DNA from: Calditrichota bacterium
GTDB taxonomy: Bacteria > Calditrichota > Calditrichia > RBG-13-44-9 > J042
Direction of reading: 5' to 3'
Assembly: GCA_013150955.1 (NCBI GenBank)
Contig: JAADJD010000024.1
Span: 4,514-68,513 of the forward strand
Length of the DNA: 64,000 nt
Shown: positions 42,155 through 53,350 of the stretch, piece after piece
Numbering within the stretch: the stretch's first letter is position 1
Layout of the letters: each line of letters begins with the position of its first letter
Made by a program: the position numbers and the translations under genes
Notes under the pieces: generated by a model
Told to the model about the DNA's origin: nothing
The model's database searches: none
The model's input: only the letters and a program-made list of their open reading frames with translations

Positions 42155-43207
42155 ATGATCAACAAGATTGTTGAATTGCTGGGTAGTGAAGCCGATTATT
42201 TGTTAAACCACAAATGTCAGACCATCCCCAAAGAAAAGCTCCATTTGCCGGGCCCGGATTTCGTCGATCGCGTGATGGCTTTGTCGGATCGTCCGCCAGC
42301 AGTGATGCGCAACATGCAGTTGTTATTCAACACCGGACGACTGGCAGGCACAGGGTATCTGTCCATATTGCCCGTGGATCAGGGCATTGAACATTCTGCC
42401 GGTGCCTCCTTTGCACCCAATCCCGACTACTTTGATCCCGAAAACATCGTCAAACTGGCCATTGAAGGGGGATGTAATGCGGTGGCTTCTACCCTGGGCG
42501 TGCTGGGTGCCGTGGCTCGCAAATATGCCCACAAGATTCCCTTCATTCTGAAAATTAATCACAATGAATTGTTGACCTACCCCAACAAATATGATCAGAT
42601 CTTATTTGCCAGCGTGGATCAGGCGTTCGAAATGGGAGCCATTGCGGTGGGGGCAACCATCTATTATGGCTCTCCGGAAAGCAATCGCCAGATCCAGGAA
42701 ATTACTGAAGTTTTCCGCTACGCACACAGCCTGGGCATGGTGACCATCCTGTGGGCATATCTGCGCAATTCGGCCTTCAAAACCGATCAGGGCGACTACC
42801 ACGTATCGGCGGACTTAACCGGTCAGGCCAATCACCTGGCGGTGACCATCGAAGCGGACATCGTGAAGCAGAAGCAACCGGAAAACAATGGCGGATTCAA
42901 GGCCTTAAAATTCGGCAAAACACACGAAAAAGTGTACACGGAACTGACCAGCGAACATCCCATTGATTTAACCCGCTATCAGGTGGTCAATTGCTACATG
43001 GGCCGGGCGGGCTTGATTAATTCCGGAGGAGCTTCCGGTAAGAACGATCTGGCCCAGGCCGTGCGAACTGCGGTCATTAATAAACGGGCCGGCGGCATGG
43101 GCTTAATCTCTGGACGGAAAGCCTTCCAGAAGCCCATGAAAGAAGGGGTGGAATTGCTGCACGCCATTCAGGATGTGTATCTGGAAAAGGAAGTAACGGT
43201 CGCATAA
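42155..43207 (+). CDS. fbaB: Class I fructose-bisphosphate aldolase, FbaB/DhnA type
   Basis: 350 residues, normal for the group, with AGGAGGG before the ATG. It cleaves fructose 1,6-bisphosphate to the two triose phosphates through a lysine Schiff base and needs no metal. Visible landmarks: [15 protein letters not shown], the [16 protein letters not shown] segment, [12 protein letters not shown], and the catalytic-lysine region [10 protein letters not shown], followed by the phosphate-binding [13 protein letters not shown] loop. It is a single gene with its own promoter and terminator, so it is likely expressed constitutively at high level. Confidence 0.95.
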   Translation: MINKIVELLGSEADYLLNHKCQTIPKEKLHLPGPDFVDRVMALSDRPPAVMRNMQLLFNTGRLAGTGYLSILPVDQGIEHSAGASFAPNPDYFDPENIVKLAIEGGCNAVASTLGVLGAVARKYAHKIPFILKINHNELLTYPNKYDQILFASVDQAFEMGAIAVGATIYYGSPESNRQIQEITEVFRYAHSLGMVTILWAYLRNSAFKTDQGDYHVSADLTGQANHLAVTIEADIVKQKQPENNGGFKALKFGKTHEKVYTELTSEHPIDLTRYQVVNCYMGRAGLINSGGASGKNDLAQAVRTAVINKRAGGMGLISGRKAFQKPMKEGVELLHAIQDVYLEKEVTVA

Positions 43208-43235
43208 TTCGTCTGCAGACAATCCATTACAGCAA

Positions 43236-43268
43236 ACGGCCACCGATTGATAGGGTGGCCGTTTTTTT
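43236..43268 (+). terminator. Intrinsic terminator of fbaB
   Basis: ACGGCCACC and GGTGGCCGT form a perfect 9-bp stem with a 9-nt loop, followed by TTTTTTT. It lies 29 bp after the stop codon. Confidence 0.92.
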
Positions 43269-43287
43269 CAAGACACAAATTGCACCC

Positions 43288-43509
43288 TAAATCTGATTAA
43301 TTCAAAATGTAAACCACGAATCACGCGAATAAATCTGCAGCATATCCACAAAATCGCGAATAAACCCTGGAACACATTTTCATACAGACACAATCCAATG
43401 TAATTTATTGGCTTTATTTGTGTTAATTCGTGTAATTCGTAATTCGTAGGCTATTGCAATCATCTGGGTTCATTCGTGTAATTCGTAGGCTATAGAAAAA
43501 ATTGGGTTC
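43288..43509 (-). repeat. Family A repeat, reverse copy with duplicated arm
   Basis: Reverse copy from AATCTGATTAATTCAAAATG to GGCTATTGCAATCATCTGGGTT, then another ATTCGTAGGCTATAG arm to GGGTTC. The local doubling GTAATTCGTAATTCGTAGG marks a small internal slip. It fills most of the gap between fbaB and the epimerase gene. Confidence 0.85.
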
Positions 43510-43535
43510 AAAGCCGGAGATGATTCCCGGCACCC

Positions 43536-44462
43536 CTACATGCCAAATTTTTTCCGGAAGAAATCCACCGTCAGGCGCAATCCCTCCTCCAGGGTAACTG
43601 TGGGTGCCCAGCCCAGCTCTTTCTGGATCCGCGAGTAATCCAGCACACTCCGGCGCTGTTCACCCGGCTTGGCTTCTCCATGCACTTCGGGAATATCCCT
43701 GCCTACAATATCTCGCAACAATTGAAACAGGGTGTTCACGTCGGTTTCCTTACCGGTACCCACGTTGTAAATCTGGTTGTCCCCACCATTCAATGCCAGC
43801 TCATTTGCCCGCACCACATCGCCAACAAACACGTAATCGCGGGTCTGCAGTCCATCGCCATTGATGACGGGCTGTTCCCCTTTCAGCATCCGGGTGGTAA
43901 AAATGGCCACCACACCCGCCTCACCGTGGGGATTCTGACGCGGGCCATAAACATTGGCATATCGCAGTACGGTGTATGTCAATCCATACGTTTGCTGGTA
44001 AAAATACAGATATTTTTCGGTGGTTAACTTGGTTATTCCGTAAGGCGATAAGGGGCGAAGGGGATGTTCCTCATCGGCGGGGAAATAATCCTGCTCACCA
44101 TAAATGGCCCCGCCAGTGGATGCAAAAATGAATTTTCGCACTTCATAAGCCACACAATTTTGCAGAACATTCAGAGAGCCCAGCACGTTGACGGTGGCAT
44201 CGTAAATGGGATCCGCAACCGATTTGCGCACATCCATCTGCGCAGCCTGGTGACTGACAACATCCGGCCGCTCCTTTTCGAACACCTGTTTTAAAGCCGG
44301 ATCCACAATGTCCATCTCGTAAAACGTGGCCTGCGGGGGGATATTTTCCCGTTGGCCGGTCACCAGGTTATCCACGATGACCACTTCGTGTCCCAGCTCC
44401 AGATAACGATCCGCAATATTCGAACCAATAAAACCTGCTCCACCGGTAATCAATATCTTCAT
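43536..44462 (-). CDS. NAD-dependent sugar-nucleotide epimerase/dehydratase
   Basis: 308 residues. Extended short-chain dehydrogenase fold: GGAGFIGSNI at residues 7-16 binds NAD, a Ser/Thr-rich strand FASTGGAIYGE is followed by catalytic YGITK (Tyr-x-x-x-Lys), and RYANVYGPRQNPHGEAGV is the substrate region. The set is closest to UDP-glucose 4-epimerase-like enzymes, but dehydratases and 4,6-epimerases share these motifs, so I leave the symbol blank. It supplies sugar nucleotides for surface polymers. It is the last gene of a four-gene operon, 12 bp after purD. Confidence 0.9.
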   Translation of the reverse strand: MKILITGGAGFIGSNIADRYLELGHEVVIVDNLVTGQRENIPPQATFYEMDIVDPALKQVFEKERPDVVSHQAAQMDVRKSVADPIYDATVNVLGSLNVLQNCVAYEVRKFIFASTGGAIYGEQDYFPADEEHPLRPLSPYGITKLTTEKYLYFYQQTYGLTYTVLRYANVYGPRQNPHGEAGVVAIFTTRMLKGEQPVINGDGLQTRDYVFVGDVVRANELALNGGDNQIYNVGTGKETDVNTLFQLLRDIVGRDIPEVHGEAKPGEQRRSVLDYSRIQKELGWAPTVTLEEGLRLTVDFFRKKFGM

Positions 44463-44474
44463 GGGCCCTCCTAT

Positions 44475-45791
44475 TCAATTAATCGATTCATTTTCTTCTG
44501 ACGCAGTTGCGGATTGCTGTTTCAAGAATTCGATTGCCTTTCGGGCAATGTCCCGTCGATAATGCATCTTTTCAAAACTAATTTTATCGACGGCCTGATA
44601 CACTTTGTTAACGGCTTTTTCCAGATTTTCCTCCAGAGCGGTAACACCCAGCACCCGTCCCCCGCTGGTTACCAGTCGCTCCCCCACTTTCTGCGTGCCG
44701 GCATGGAAGATCAGGACGTCATCGGGCACCTGATCCAAACCCTGAATGACCTTGCCCTTTTCATACGCATCGGGGTAACCTCCCGAAGCCAGTACCACAC
44801 ACACAGCGGCCCCTGATCGATTCCTGACCTTAATCCTGCGCAATTCACCCCGCTGAATGGCCATCAACATTTCCAGCAGATCGGTTTCCAGGAGGGGAAG
44901 CACCACCTGTGTTTCGGGATCCCCAAATCGGCAATTGAACTCGACCACCCGTGGGCCGTCGGCGGTTAACATTAAACCGCAGTAGAGTACACCTCGATAA
45001 ACAATCCCTTCCCGCTGCAGCGCTTCCAGCGTGGGCTCCACAATGGTGCGGATCACGGTTTGATAAACCGGGGGAGTGACAAACGGTGTGGGGGCATAAC
45101 TTCCCATGCCACCGGTGTTTTTGCCCTGATCATTGTCATACACCCGTTTAAAATCCTGTGCTGGCAGCAGGGTCACGTAATCGGTGCCATCGGTCAATAC
45201 AAACAGGCTGGCCTCTTCGCCTTCCATAAATTCTTCAATAACCACCCGACTGCCCGCTTCTTGAAAGATGCGGTCCTGCATCAGCTGCTCCAGTGCTTGA
45301 CGGGCGCTGGCTTTGTCTGGACAGACCAGGCTTCCCTTACCGGCAGCCAGGCCATCCGCTTTCACCACCACCGGCCCTTCTGGCAGGGCATCCAGATACC
45401 TCCGCGCATCGGCATATTGATCAAAGGCTCCGAAGGCGGCTGTTGGAATACCGTATTTCTGCATCAGTTGTTTGGCAAAAATTTTACTGCCCTCCAGCCG
45501 GGCTGCCCGGCGCATCGGGCCAAATATGGGTAACCGCTCTGCCTGAAAGGCATCCACAATGCCGTCGACCAGGGGTTGCTCTGGCCCCACCACTGTAAAA
45601 TCAATTTCATACACCCTGACAAATTGCATGATCGCCCGGAAATCGGTTAACGGGATGTCCGCACAAATGGCCTGTTCACAAATGCCTCCGTTTCCGGGTA
45701 TGCAGTACAGGGCGTTCACTTCGGGATTCTGGGATAACTTCCAGATCAGGGCATGTTCCCGACCGCCTCCACCCAGCACCAGTACCTTCAT
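44475..45791 (-). CDS. purD: Phosphoribosylamine-glycine ligase
   Basis: 438 residues with AAGGAGGGGAGA before the ATG. It joins phosphoribosylamine and glycine with ATP, the second step of de novo purine synthesis. ATP-grasp features: N-terminal VLVLGGGGREHALIWKL, the GPEQPLVDGIVDAF segment, VVKADGLAAGKGSLVC, VIEEFMEGEEASLFVL, and RVVEFNCRFGDPETQ with its metal ligands. Purine synthesis genes are not adjacent here. It is part of the uvrB-TPR-purD-epimerase operon, 12-bp gaps on both sides. Confidence 0.96.
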   Translation of the reverse strand: MKVLVLGGGGREHALIWKLSQNPEVNALYCIPGNGGICEQAICADIPLTDFRAIMQFVRVYEIDFTVVGPEQPLVDGIVDAFQAERLPIFGPMRRAARLEGSKIFAKQLMQKYGIPTAAFGAFDQYADARRYLDALPEGPVVVKADGLAAGKGSLVCPDKASARQALEQLMQDRIFQEAGSRVVIEEFMEGEEASLFVLTDGTDYVTLLPAQDFKRVYDNDQGKNTGGMGSYAPTPFVTPPVYQTVIRTIVEPTLEALQREGIVYRGVLYCGLMLTADGPRVVEFNCRFGDPETQVVLPLLETDLLEMLMAIQRGELRRIKVRNRSGAAVCVVLASGGYPDAYEKGKVIQGLDQVPDDVLIFHAGTQKVGERLVTSGGRVLGVTALEENLEKAVNKVYQAVDKISFEKMHYRRDIARKAIEFLKQQSATASEENESIN

Positions 45792-45803
45792 GATCTCCCC
45801 TCC

Positions 45804-47339
45804 TTATTTGCCTTGCGCCTGTTTGCGCTCCATGATGATTTCTTCCCGCTTGACGATCAGATGGGTGTAATCATCATCCACATCGTTGGCGCGATCCAGC
45901 ATCTGTGCCGCTTCTTTAAAACGACCGGTGGAATATAACACCCGCGCATACCGAATGTAAATCCAGGATTTTCGCACTTTATCCTCCATGCGGGATATCT
46001 CGGGAATCAATTCCGCATACAATTCCAGCGCCTTCCGGGGTTTTCCCAGAAAAAAATAATCAATGGCCTGTAAATCTCTTACCAGGTAGGGCAAATCGGG
46101 ATGGGTGGATTTGACCCCGGCATGTAATCGCGCCAGCACCTTCTCCACCCGTTCCAGACTTTCTGCAAATTGTAAGCCCAGATAGAGATTTCGGGCCATT
46201 ACATATGCTTTCATCAGGCTGTCCATGGGATGCTTCCGATACATCTGAACCGCATTGTACCAGTATTTGCTTTGCTTGTGCCGTGGAATTTTGGCATAAT
46301 GCCACTCGGCCGTTGGTCGATCCATTCGCAGATCGGCGATTAATCCCTTGTAAAAATGAATGGCCGCCTGGTAATAAATCGATTTCCGGGTGGGCAGGCG
46401 AATCAAATAATCCAGCAAAGAATCCGCCGCATCAAATCGATTCATCTCAAAATGAATGACCGCCATATTGTAATACTTGATATTGACCATCTGGGGCAGC
46501 AGCTCGGGGTAAATTTCCGGGGTTTGCTGGAAGATTTCCAGTGCCTGCTTCAATTTCCCCGTACGCCGATAGTGATATCCCAGCAACAGCTGAGGAATGG
46601 GATTTTCCGGAAAATCCGCAGCCATGCGTTTCAATTCCGCAATGGATTGCTGCATTTCTCCTTCCATAAAATAGGTAAACAGAATGTACATTAAACGCGC
46701 CTCTTCCCGGAAATAATGGCCACCGCGAACAGCCCGTTGCAATTCCTGTTTTCCCAGTACACGGTCTCCCTCAAATCCCAGCACGTGCACCACGAATCGC
46801 AGAATGCGGGGGAGCAAATCCACATAATAATGAAAGAGTCCCAGTCCCAGGTAGGTATCGTTATAATCAGGATCCAGCCGGGCTACTTCCTCCAGGTAAC
46901 GGATGGCCTTGCGTCCAAACCAGTAGGCCCGCAAATAGCTTCGATCCAGCACATACAGAACGCCTTTCAACCCAAAGATCAATCCCTGATGAAAAATAGC
47001 ATCGGGATTTTGCCGATTTTTCTTACGGAAAGCCGCGGCGACCTTTTGCGCAAGGGAAATTTGATCTTCCAGCGCCTGCCGCAGAGAATCGTTGCTCAGG
47101 TTTTGAGAGTACACCAGCAGGGTCATGTAGGCCGTGTAAAAATATCCGTGGGGATAGTCCGGATATTGTTGCTGGACGGTGAGAAACGTTTGCCGGGCCT
47201 GGTGGAAATTTGCGTGATACAAATAATTTTTACCGGTCAGGATCAGCTCATCCAGCGGGGCAGGCACATAGTGATTGGCCAGAAGCGTCGAAAGACCGGC
47301 CAGCCATCCAATCAGTACAACCGTCCACCGAAAATGCAT
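45804..47339 (-). CDS. Exported TPR-rich protein
   Basis: 511 residues. A signal peptide (WTVVLIGWLAGLSTLLA) is followed by helical repeats throughout: TPR-like units are readable at DELILTGKNYLYHANFHQARQ, IRYLEEVARLDPDYNDTYLGLGLFHYY, and AAQMLDRANDVDDDYTHLI. Trp- and Tyr-rich spacing suggests a periplasmic or outer-membrane-associated scaffold. Its ATG abuts the uvrB stop (TAG then ATG), so translation is coupled to uvrB. I cannot name the function; the family resembles exported TPR proteins of Calditrichota and Ignavibacteria-like bacteria in general layout only. Confidence 0.82.
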   Translation of the reverse strand: MHFRWTVVLIGWLAGLSTLLANHYVPAPLDELILTGKNYLYHANFHQARQTFLTVQQQYPDYPHGYFYTAYMTLLVYSQNLSNDSLRQALEDQISLAQKVAAAFRKKNRQNPDAIFHQGLIFGLKGVLYVLDRSYLRAYWFGRKAIRYLEEVARLDPDYNDTYLGLGLFHYYVDLLPRILRFVVHVLGFEGDRVLGKQELQRAVRGGHYFREEARLMYILFTYFMEGEMQQSIAELKRMAADFPENPIPQLLLGYHYRRTGKLKQALEIFQQTPEIYPELLPQMVNIKYYNMAVIHFEMNRFDAADSLLDYLIRLPTRKSIYYQAAIHFYKGLIADLRMDRPTAEWHYAKIPRHKQSKYWYNAVQMYRKHPMDSLMKAYVMARNLYLGLQFAESLERVEKVLARLHAGVKSTHPDLPYLVRDLQAIDYFFLGKPRKALELYAELIPEISRMEDKVRKSWIYIRYARVLYSTGRFKEAAQMLDRANDVDDDYTHLIVKREEIIMERKQAQGK

Positions 47340-49328
47340 CTACTTCAATTTCCCCTTCAACTTCAAAATTTCGTCACGTAATTGAGCCGCCCGTTCAAAC
47401 TCCAGATTTTCCGCAGCTTCCTTCATTTCCTGTTCCAGCTTTTGAATCAATTCCTCGCCGGTCAACCGATCCATATAATCAAATTCCCGGATTTTGCGTT
47501 TGGCTTTGTATTTGGCACGCACGTCGGCCACAGAGGTGGTCTGCAAAATTTCATCAACCGTTTTATAAACCGTACGCGGGGTGATACCGTGAGCTTTGTT
47601 GTACTCCAGCTGTTTCTTACGCCGCCGCTCGGTTTCCTCAATGGTGCGCTGCATGGATCGCGTGATGGTATCTGCGTAAAAAATCACCTTCCCGTTAACG
47701 TTTCGTGCGGCACGACCGGCAATCTGCAGCAGGGACACTTCCGACCGCAAAAAGCCCTCTTTATCCGCATCCAGGATGGCCACCAGAGACACTTCCGGCA
47801 AGTCCAGCCCTTCCCGCAACAAGTTAATTCCCACCAGCACATCGAATTCGGCCAGACGCAAGTCCCGCAAAATGTCCACCCGTTCCAGGGAATCGATTTC
47901 AGAATGCAAATAGGCGGCTTTGATTCCCAGGCTCTGCAAATAATCGGTTAAATCCTCTGCCATGCGCTTGGTCAGGGTCAAGACCAGGGTACGTTCCCCC
48001 CGTTCAATGCGCTGGCGGATCTCATGAATCAGGTCATCAATCTGGCCTCTGGTGGGACGTACCTCGATTTCGGGATCCACCAGCCCGGTGGGACGGATGA
48101 TCTGCTCCACCACCACCCCCTTACTCAGCTCAATCTCAAACTCTGAAGGCGTGGCCGAAACAAAAATGACCTGATTCAACTTGCTCATGAATTCATCAAA
48201 TTTCAAGGGCCGATTGTCCAGTGCACTGGGCAGGCGGAAACCGTACTCCACCAGCGTTTTCTTTCGGGAATGATCGCCTTCGTACATGCCACGAATTTGC
48301 GGAATCGTTTGATGAGATTCGTCAATAAAGCAGATGAAATCTTCAGGAAAGAAATCCAGTAAGGTGTAGGGCGGTTCACCAGGCTTTCTGCCCGAAAGGT
48401 GCCGGGAGTAATTTTCGATGCCGGAGCAGTAACCGATCTCTTCCATCATTTCAATGTCAAACAGGGTGCGCTGCTCCAGCCGCTGCGCCTCCAGCAACTT
48501 ACCCTGTGCACGAAGCTCCTTCAACCGTTCCGCCAATTCCTGTTTAATGGATTCGATGGCCCGTTTGAGATTATGCTCGGTGGTCACGAAATGGCTGGCC
48601 GGGAAGATGACCACCTGTTCCACTTCTTCCAGTATCTCCCCCGTGGTGGGATTAAAATACTGGATGGATTCCACCTCATCGCCGAACGTATCGATCCGGA
48701 TGGCAAATTTTTCGTACGCGGGATAAATTTCGATCACATCGCCCCGCACCCGAAAGGTGCCCCGTTCGGGACCGATGTCATTACGCGTGTAGTGAATGTC
48801 AATGAGCTTCCCGAAAAACTGGTGACGAATCAATCGATCGCCCACACGCACCGGAATGGTCATCTCAAAGTAATCCTTCGGCGATCCAATGCCGTAAATG
48901 CAGGATACACTGGACACGATGATCACGTCGCGTCTGGACATCAGCGAAGCCGTGGCCTTCAAACGCAGGCGATCAATTTCATCATTAATGGAGCTATCCT
49001 TTTCAATGTAAGTATCCGTCTGGGGGATGTACGCTTCTGGCTGGTAATAATCGTAATAGCTGATAAAATATTCCACGGCATTTTCGGGGAAAAACTGTTT
49101 GAACTCCCCGTAAAGTTGTGCCGCCAGTGTTTTGTTGTGCGAAATGATTAGCGTTGGACGATTGACGTTGGCGATGACATTCGCCATGGTAAACGTCTTT
49201 CCACTGCCGGTGACCCCCAGCAGGGTCTGATACTTCTCCCCACGCAGGATGCCTTCGGTTAACTGGCGGATCGCTTCCGGCTGATCTCCGGTTGGCTTAT
49301 ATTTCGATACCAGTTTAAATTTTTTCAT
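47340..49328 (-). CDS. uvrB: Excinuclease ABC subunit B
   Basis: 662 residues. It is the damage-verifying helicase-like subunit of nucleotide excision repair. Helicase motif I is [15 protein letters not shown] (about 39-53), the beta-hairpin stretch is [24 protein letters not shown], motif II is the Asp-Glu pair in [12 protein letters not shown], then [27 protein letters not shown]-type motif V, and a C-terminal UVR domain ([24 protein letters not shown]) that contacts UvrC. It opens the operon; no uvrA or uvrC gene is in the window. Confidence 0.98.
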   Translation of the reverse strand: MKKFKLVSKYKPTGDQPEAIRQLTEGILRGEKYQTLLGVTGSGKTFTMANVIANVNRPTLIISHNKTLAAQLYGEFKQFFPENAVEYFISYYDYYQPEAYIPQTDTYIEKDSSINDEIDRLRLKATASLMSRRDVIIVSSVSCIYGIGSPKDYFEMTIPVRVGDRLIRHQFFGKLIDIHYTRNDIGPERGTFRVRGDVIEIYPAYEKFAIRIDTFGDEVESIQYFNPTTGEILEEVEQVVIFPASHFVTTEHNLKRAIESIKQELAERLKELRAQGKLLEAQRLEQRTLFDIEMMEEIGYCSGIENYSRHLSGRKPGEPPYTLLDFFPEDFICFIDESHQTIPQIRGMYEGDHSRKKTLVEYGFRLPSALDNRPLKFDEFMSKLNQVIFVSATPSEFEIELSKGVVVEQIIRPTGLVDPEIEVRPTRGQIDDLIHEIRQRIERGERTLVLTLTKRMAEDLTDYLQSLGIKAAYLHSEIDSLERVDILRDLRLAEFDVLVGINLLREGLDLPEVSLVAILDADKEGFLRSEVSLLQIAGRAARNVNGKVIFYADTITRSMQRTIEETERRRKKQLEYNKAHGITPRTVYKTVDEILQTTSVADVRAKYKAKRKIREFDYMDRLTGEELIQKLEQEMKEAAENLEFERAAQLRDEILKLKGKLK

Positions 49329-49557
49329 CGTGACTCTAAATTTTTGTTTAATTTATCGGCAAAGCCCAGACAAAGCAAGGATCAAATCTCAGGCCGAATG
49401 GCTTTCAGAAAAGCCAATCACCTATCGGTATCCGAATTAGCGTAAGTCAATTCAAATATCTATCATAGATGCAATCGACAAACTCTCCTTCAATTTCTCT
49501 ATCCAATTTTCAGTTAACGATTTGTCGATCAAAGGGTAAAAAATTTTTAAAAACTCT

Positions 49558-49585
49558 TTGAAATTAGGAATTACTCCTATATATT
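49558..49585 (+). promoter_or_regulatory. Promoter of the PerR-like gene with operator in the spacer
   Basis: TTGAAA (49558-49563) and TATATT (49580-49585) are 16 bp apart. The spacer holds TAGGAAT-T-ACTCCTA (49565-49579), a 7-1-7 palindrome matching at six of seven positions. A FUR-family repressor bound there would block RNA polymerase directly, which fits autoregulation. The other part of the 310-bp gap to uvrB shows no further feature. Confidence 0.58.
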
Positions 49586-49638
49586 AACGCCTACGATTTT
49601 AGTGGCGTTCTGAAAACGAACCAGGAAAGGGAAACAGA

Positions 49639-50070
49639 ATGGAAATCGATTTAAAATATCTGGAAGAAGTGTTTCACAAACATAATCTGAAAATCACTCC
49701 CCAGCGGATTGCCATATACAAAGAGCTGGTAAATTCCAAAGAGCATCCTTCGGCAATGATTATATACGAGCGAATCAAGAAGATTTATCCCAACGTTTCT
49801 CTGGACACGGTAAATCGCACCCTGCTCACATTCTCGGAAATCGGCCTGGTTCGAATCGTGGAGGGACGCGGAGATCCCAAACGATTTGATCCCAACCTGC
49901 GGCAACATCACCATTTCCGTTGCATCAAATGCGGAGAGATTTACGATTTCTACAGCGAGGAATACGATTCATTGGACATTCCATCCGAGTTGAAGAAAAA
50001 ATTCATCATTACCTCAAAACGCGTCAATCTGGAAGGCATTTGCGATAGATGTAGGGCAAAGCGGGGATGA
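49639..50070 (+). CDS. perR: FUR-family regulator, PerR-like
   Basis: 143 residues. Winged-helix DNA-binding half (KITPQRIAIYKELVNSKEHPSAMIIYERI...YPNVSLDTVNRTLL) and C-terminal dimer half. Residues matching the regulatory metal site of Bacillus subtilis PerR are all present: His36, Asp84 (KRFD), His90 and His92 (RQHHHFRC), Asp103 (EIYDF). Structural zinc ligands are the pairs C95-x2-C98 and CDRC near the end. This pattern, with an Asp rather than Glu at position 84 and Asp at 103, favours a peroxide sensor. The next gene on the same strand is katG, 293 bp downstream, the classical PerR target. The assignment PerR over Fur or Zur is inference. Confidence 0.85.
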   Translation: MEIDLKYLEEVFHKHNLKITPQRIAIYKELVNSKEHPSAMIIYERIKKIYPNVSLDTVNRTLLTFSEIGLVRIVEGRGDPKRFDPNLRQHHHFRCIKCGEIYDFYSEEYDSLDIPSELKKKFIITSKRVNLEGICDRCRAKRG

Positions 50071-50345
50071 TTTTTTTAAAGGCACTTACATCAGGGCTTT
50101 TATTTGATTTGCAATTCGGAATGATTACGATTTCGGATATTTTTTGGATTCGTAGAAGGATGGAATTCGATATCAATCCACCAACAGCCTTGCGGACAGC
50201 TGATCCATCGCGTAAGAAAACCCCTCAGATCGCGGGTGTGGCCGCAGGCGGTTTTAAAAAAGATTAGACCAGGCAGGAAGAATTTGGATTGGAACCGACC
50301 TGTGAATAGAATTAAACATACGCCAAACATATCATAACACATTAA

Positions 50346-52559
<2,214 letters not shown>

Positions 52560-52583
52560 TTTGCGGTTTAAATGCATGAGAAT

Positions 52584-52628
52584 CATCCCGTTCAGCAGGG
52601 CTCGCCCTCGCTGGACGGGATGTTTTTA
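52584..52628 (+). terminator. Intrinsic terminator of katG
   Basis: CATCCCGT...ACGGGATG closes a long stem with inner CAGC/GCTG and AGGG/CCCT pairs, followed by TTTTTAT. It lies 25 bp after the stop. Confidence 0.88.
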
Positions 52629-52770
52629 TCCCAAATAAAGTGTTAAACCACGAATCACGCGAATGAATTCGAATAAAATCAATAAAATAGCGAATATATC
52701 CAGGAAAACATTTTCATTTTATTAGTGTTCATTCGTGTAATTCGCGGTTTTAATGCATTATCTGGGTTTA
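52629..52770 (-). repeat. Family A repeat, reverse copy with deleted middle
   Basis: CCCAAATAAAGTGTTAAACC to TGCATTATCTGGGTTT; the core between ACATTTTCAT and TTATTAGTGTTC is shorter than in other copies. Confidence 0.82.
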
Positions 52771-52849
52771 ATATTTACACCATTATTGATTTTAAGTCCA
52801 TTCACCCTCTTTTTCACCCCTTAAATGGTGACATTTGCAACATTTTTTG

Positions 52850-53230
52850 CCGCGGGTTTTATCCAGTTGGCAGTGGGCAGTTTGCAGTGGGCAGTGGTAG
52901 CCGCGGATTTTATCCAGTTAGCAGTAAGCAGTAGGCAGTGGGCAATGGTAGCCGCGGGCTTTATGCCCGCGAAATAACACCGACTCTGGAGAGTCGGGTT
53001 ACACTGGAAAGCGCAGGCATGAAGACTGCGCCTACCTGGAAAATGGAGTGGCAAACAACCGGTAACCGCGGGCTTTACGCCCGCGGGACAACCGGCCAAT
53101 CCATGGGAAATAGGAATAATCTGGCTGCAAAATAAACCAAGTCTCCTCCCGCTTCGCGGAAGGAGACTACCGACTCTGGAGAGTCGGGTTACATTAGAAT
53201 GCGCAGGCGTGAAGCCTGCGCCTACCCGAA
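52850..53230 (-). repeat. Family B cluster with heptamer tracts, reverse orientation
   Basis: GCAGTGG-GCAGTTT-GCAGTGG-GCAGTGG and AGTTAGC-AGTAAGC-AGTAGGC-AGTGGGC (exact 7-nt period) followed by CCGCGGGC...GCCCGCG, CCGACTCTGGAGAGTCGG, the CGCAGGCATGAAG.CTGCGCC stem and the AGTCTCC...GGAGACT stem, all as at 31.1-32.5 kb but inverted. A 183-codon open frame across it is repeat sequence. The gap 52560-53350 holds no gene. Confidence 0.86.
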
Positions 53231-53350
53231 AGGTACGGAAAACTGCACTCAACAACCGATGGGAACCGGGAGAAGGATTGGATTCTACCTTGCAGGGAAC
53301 GGTTTTCTCCCTTATTTTATTTTGACCAGGAAAATGTTGATGAGGCGCCC

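Noticed and set aside
50067-50267. 66-codon open frame overlapping the PerR-like stop (ATGA)
   Set aside because: Overlap suggests coupling, but the sequence is low in family-like features and there is no site; I see only a divergent intergenic stretch.
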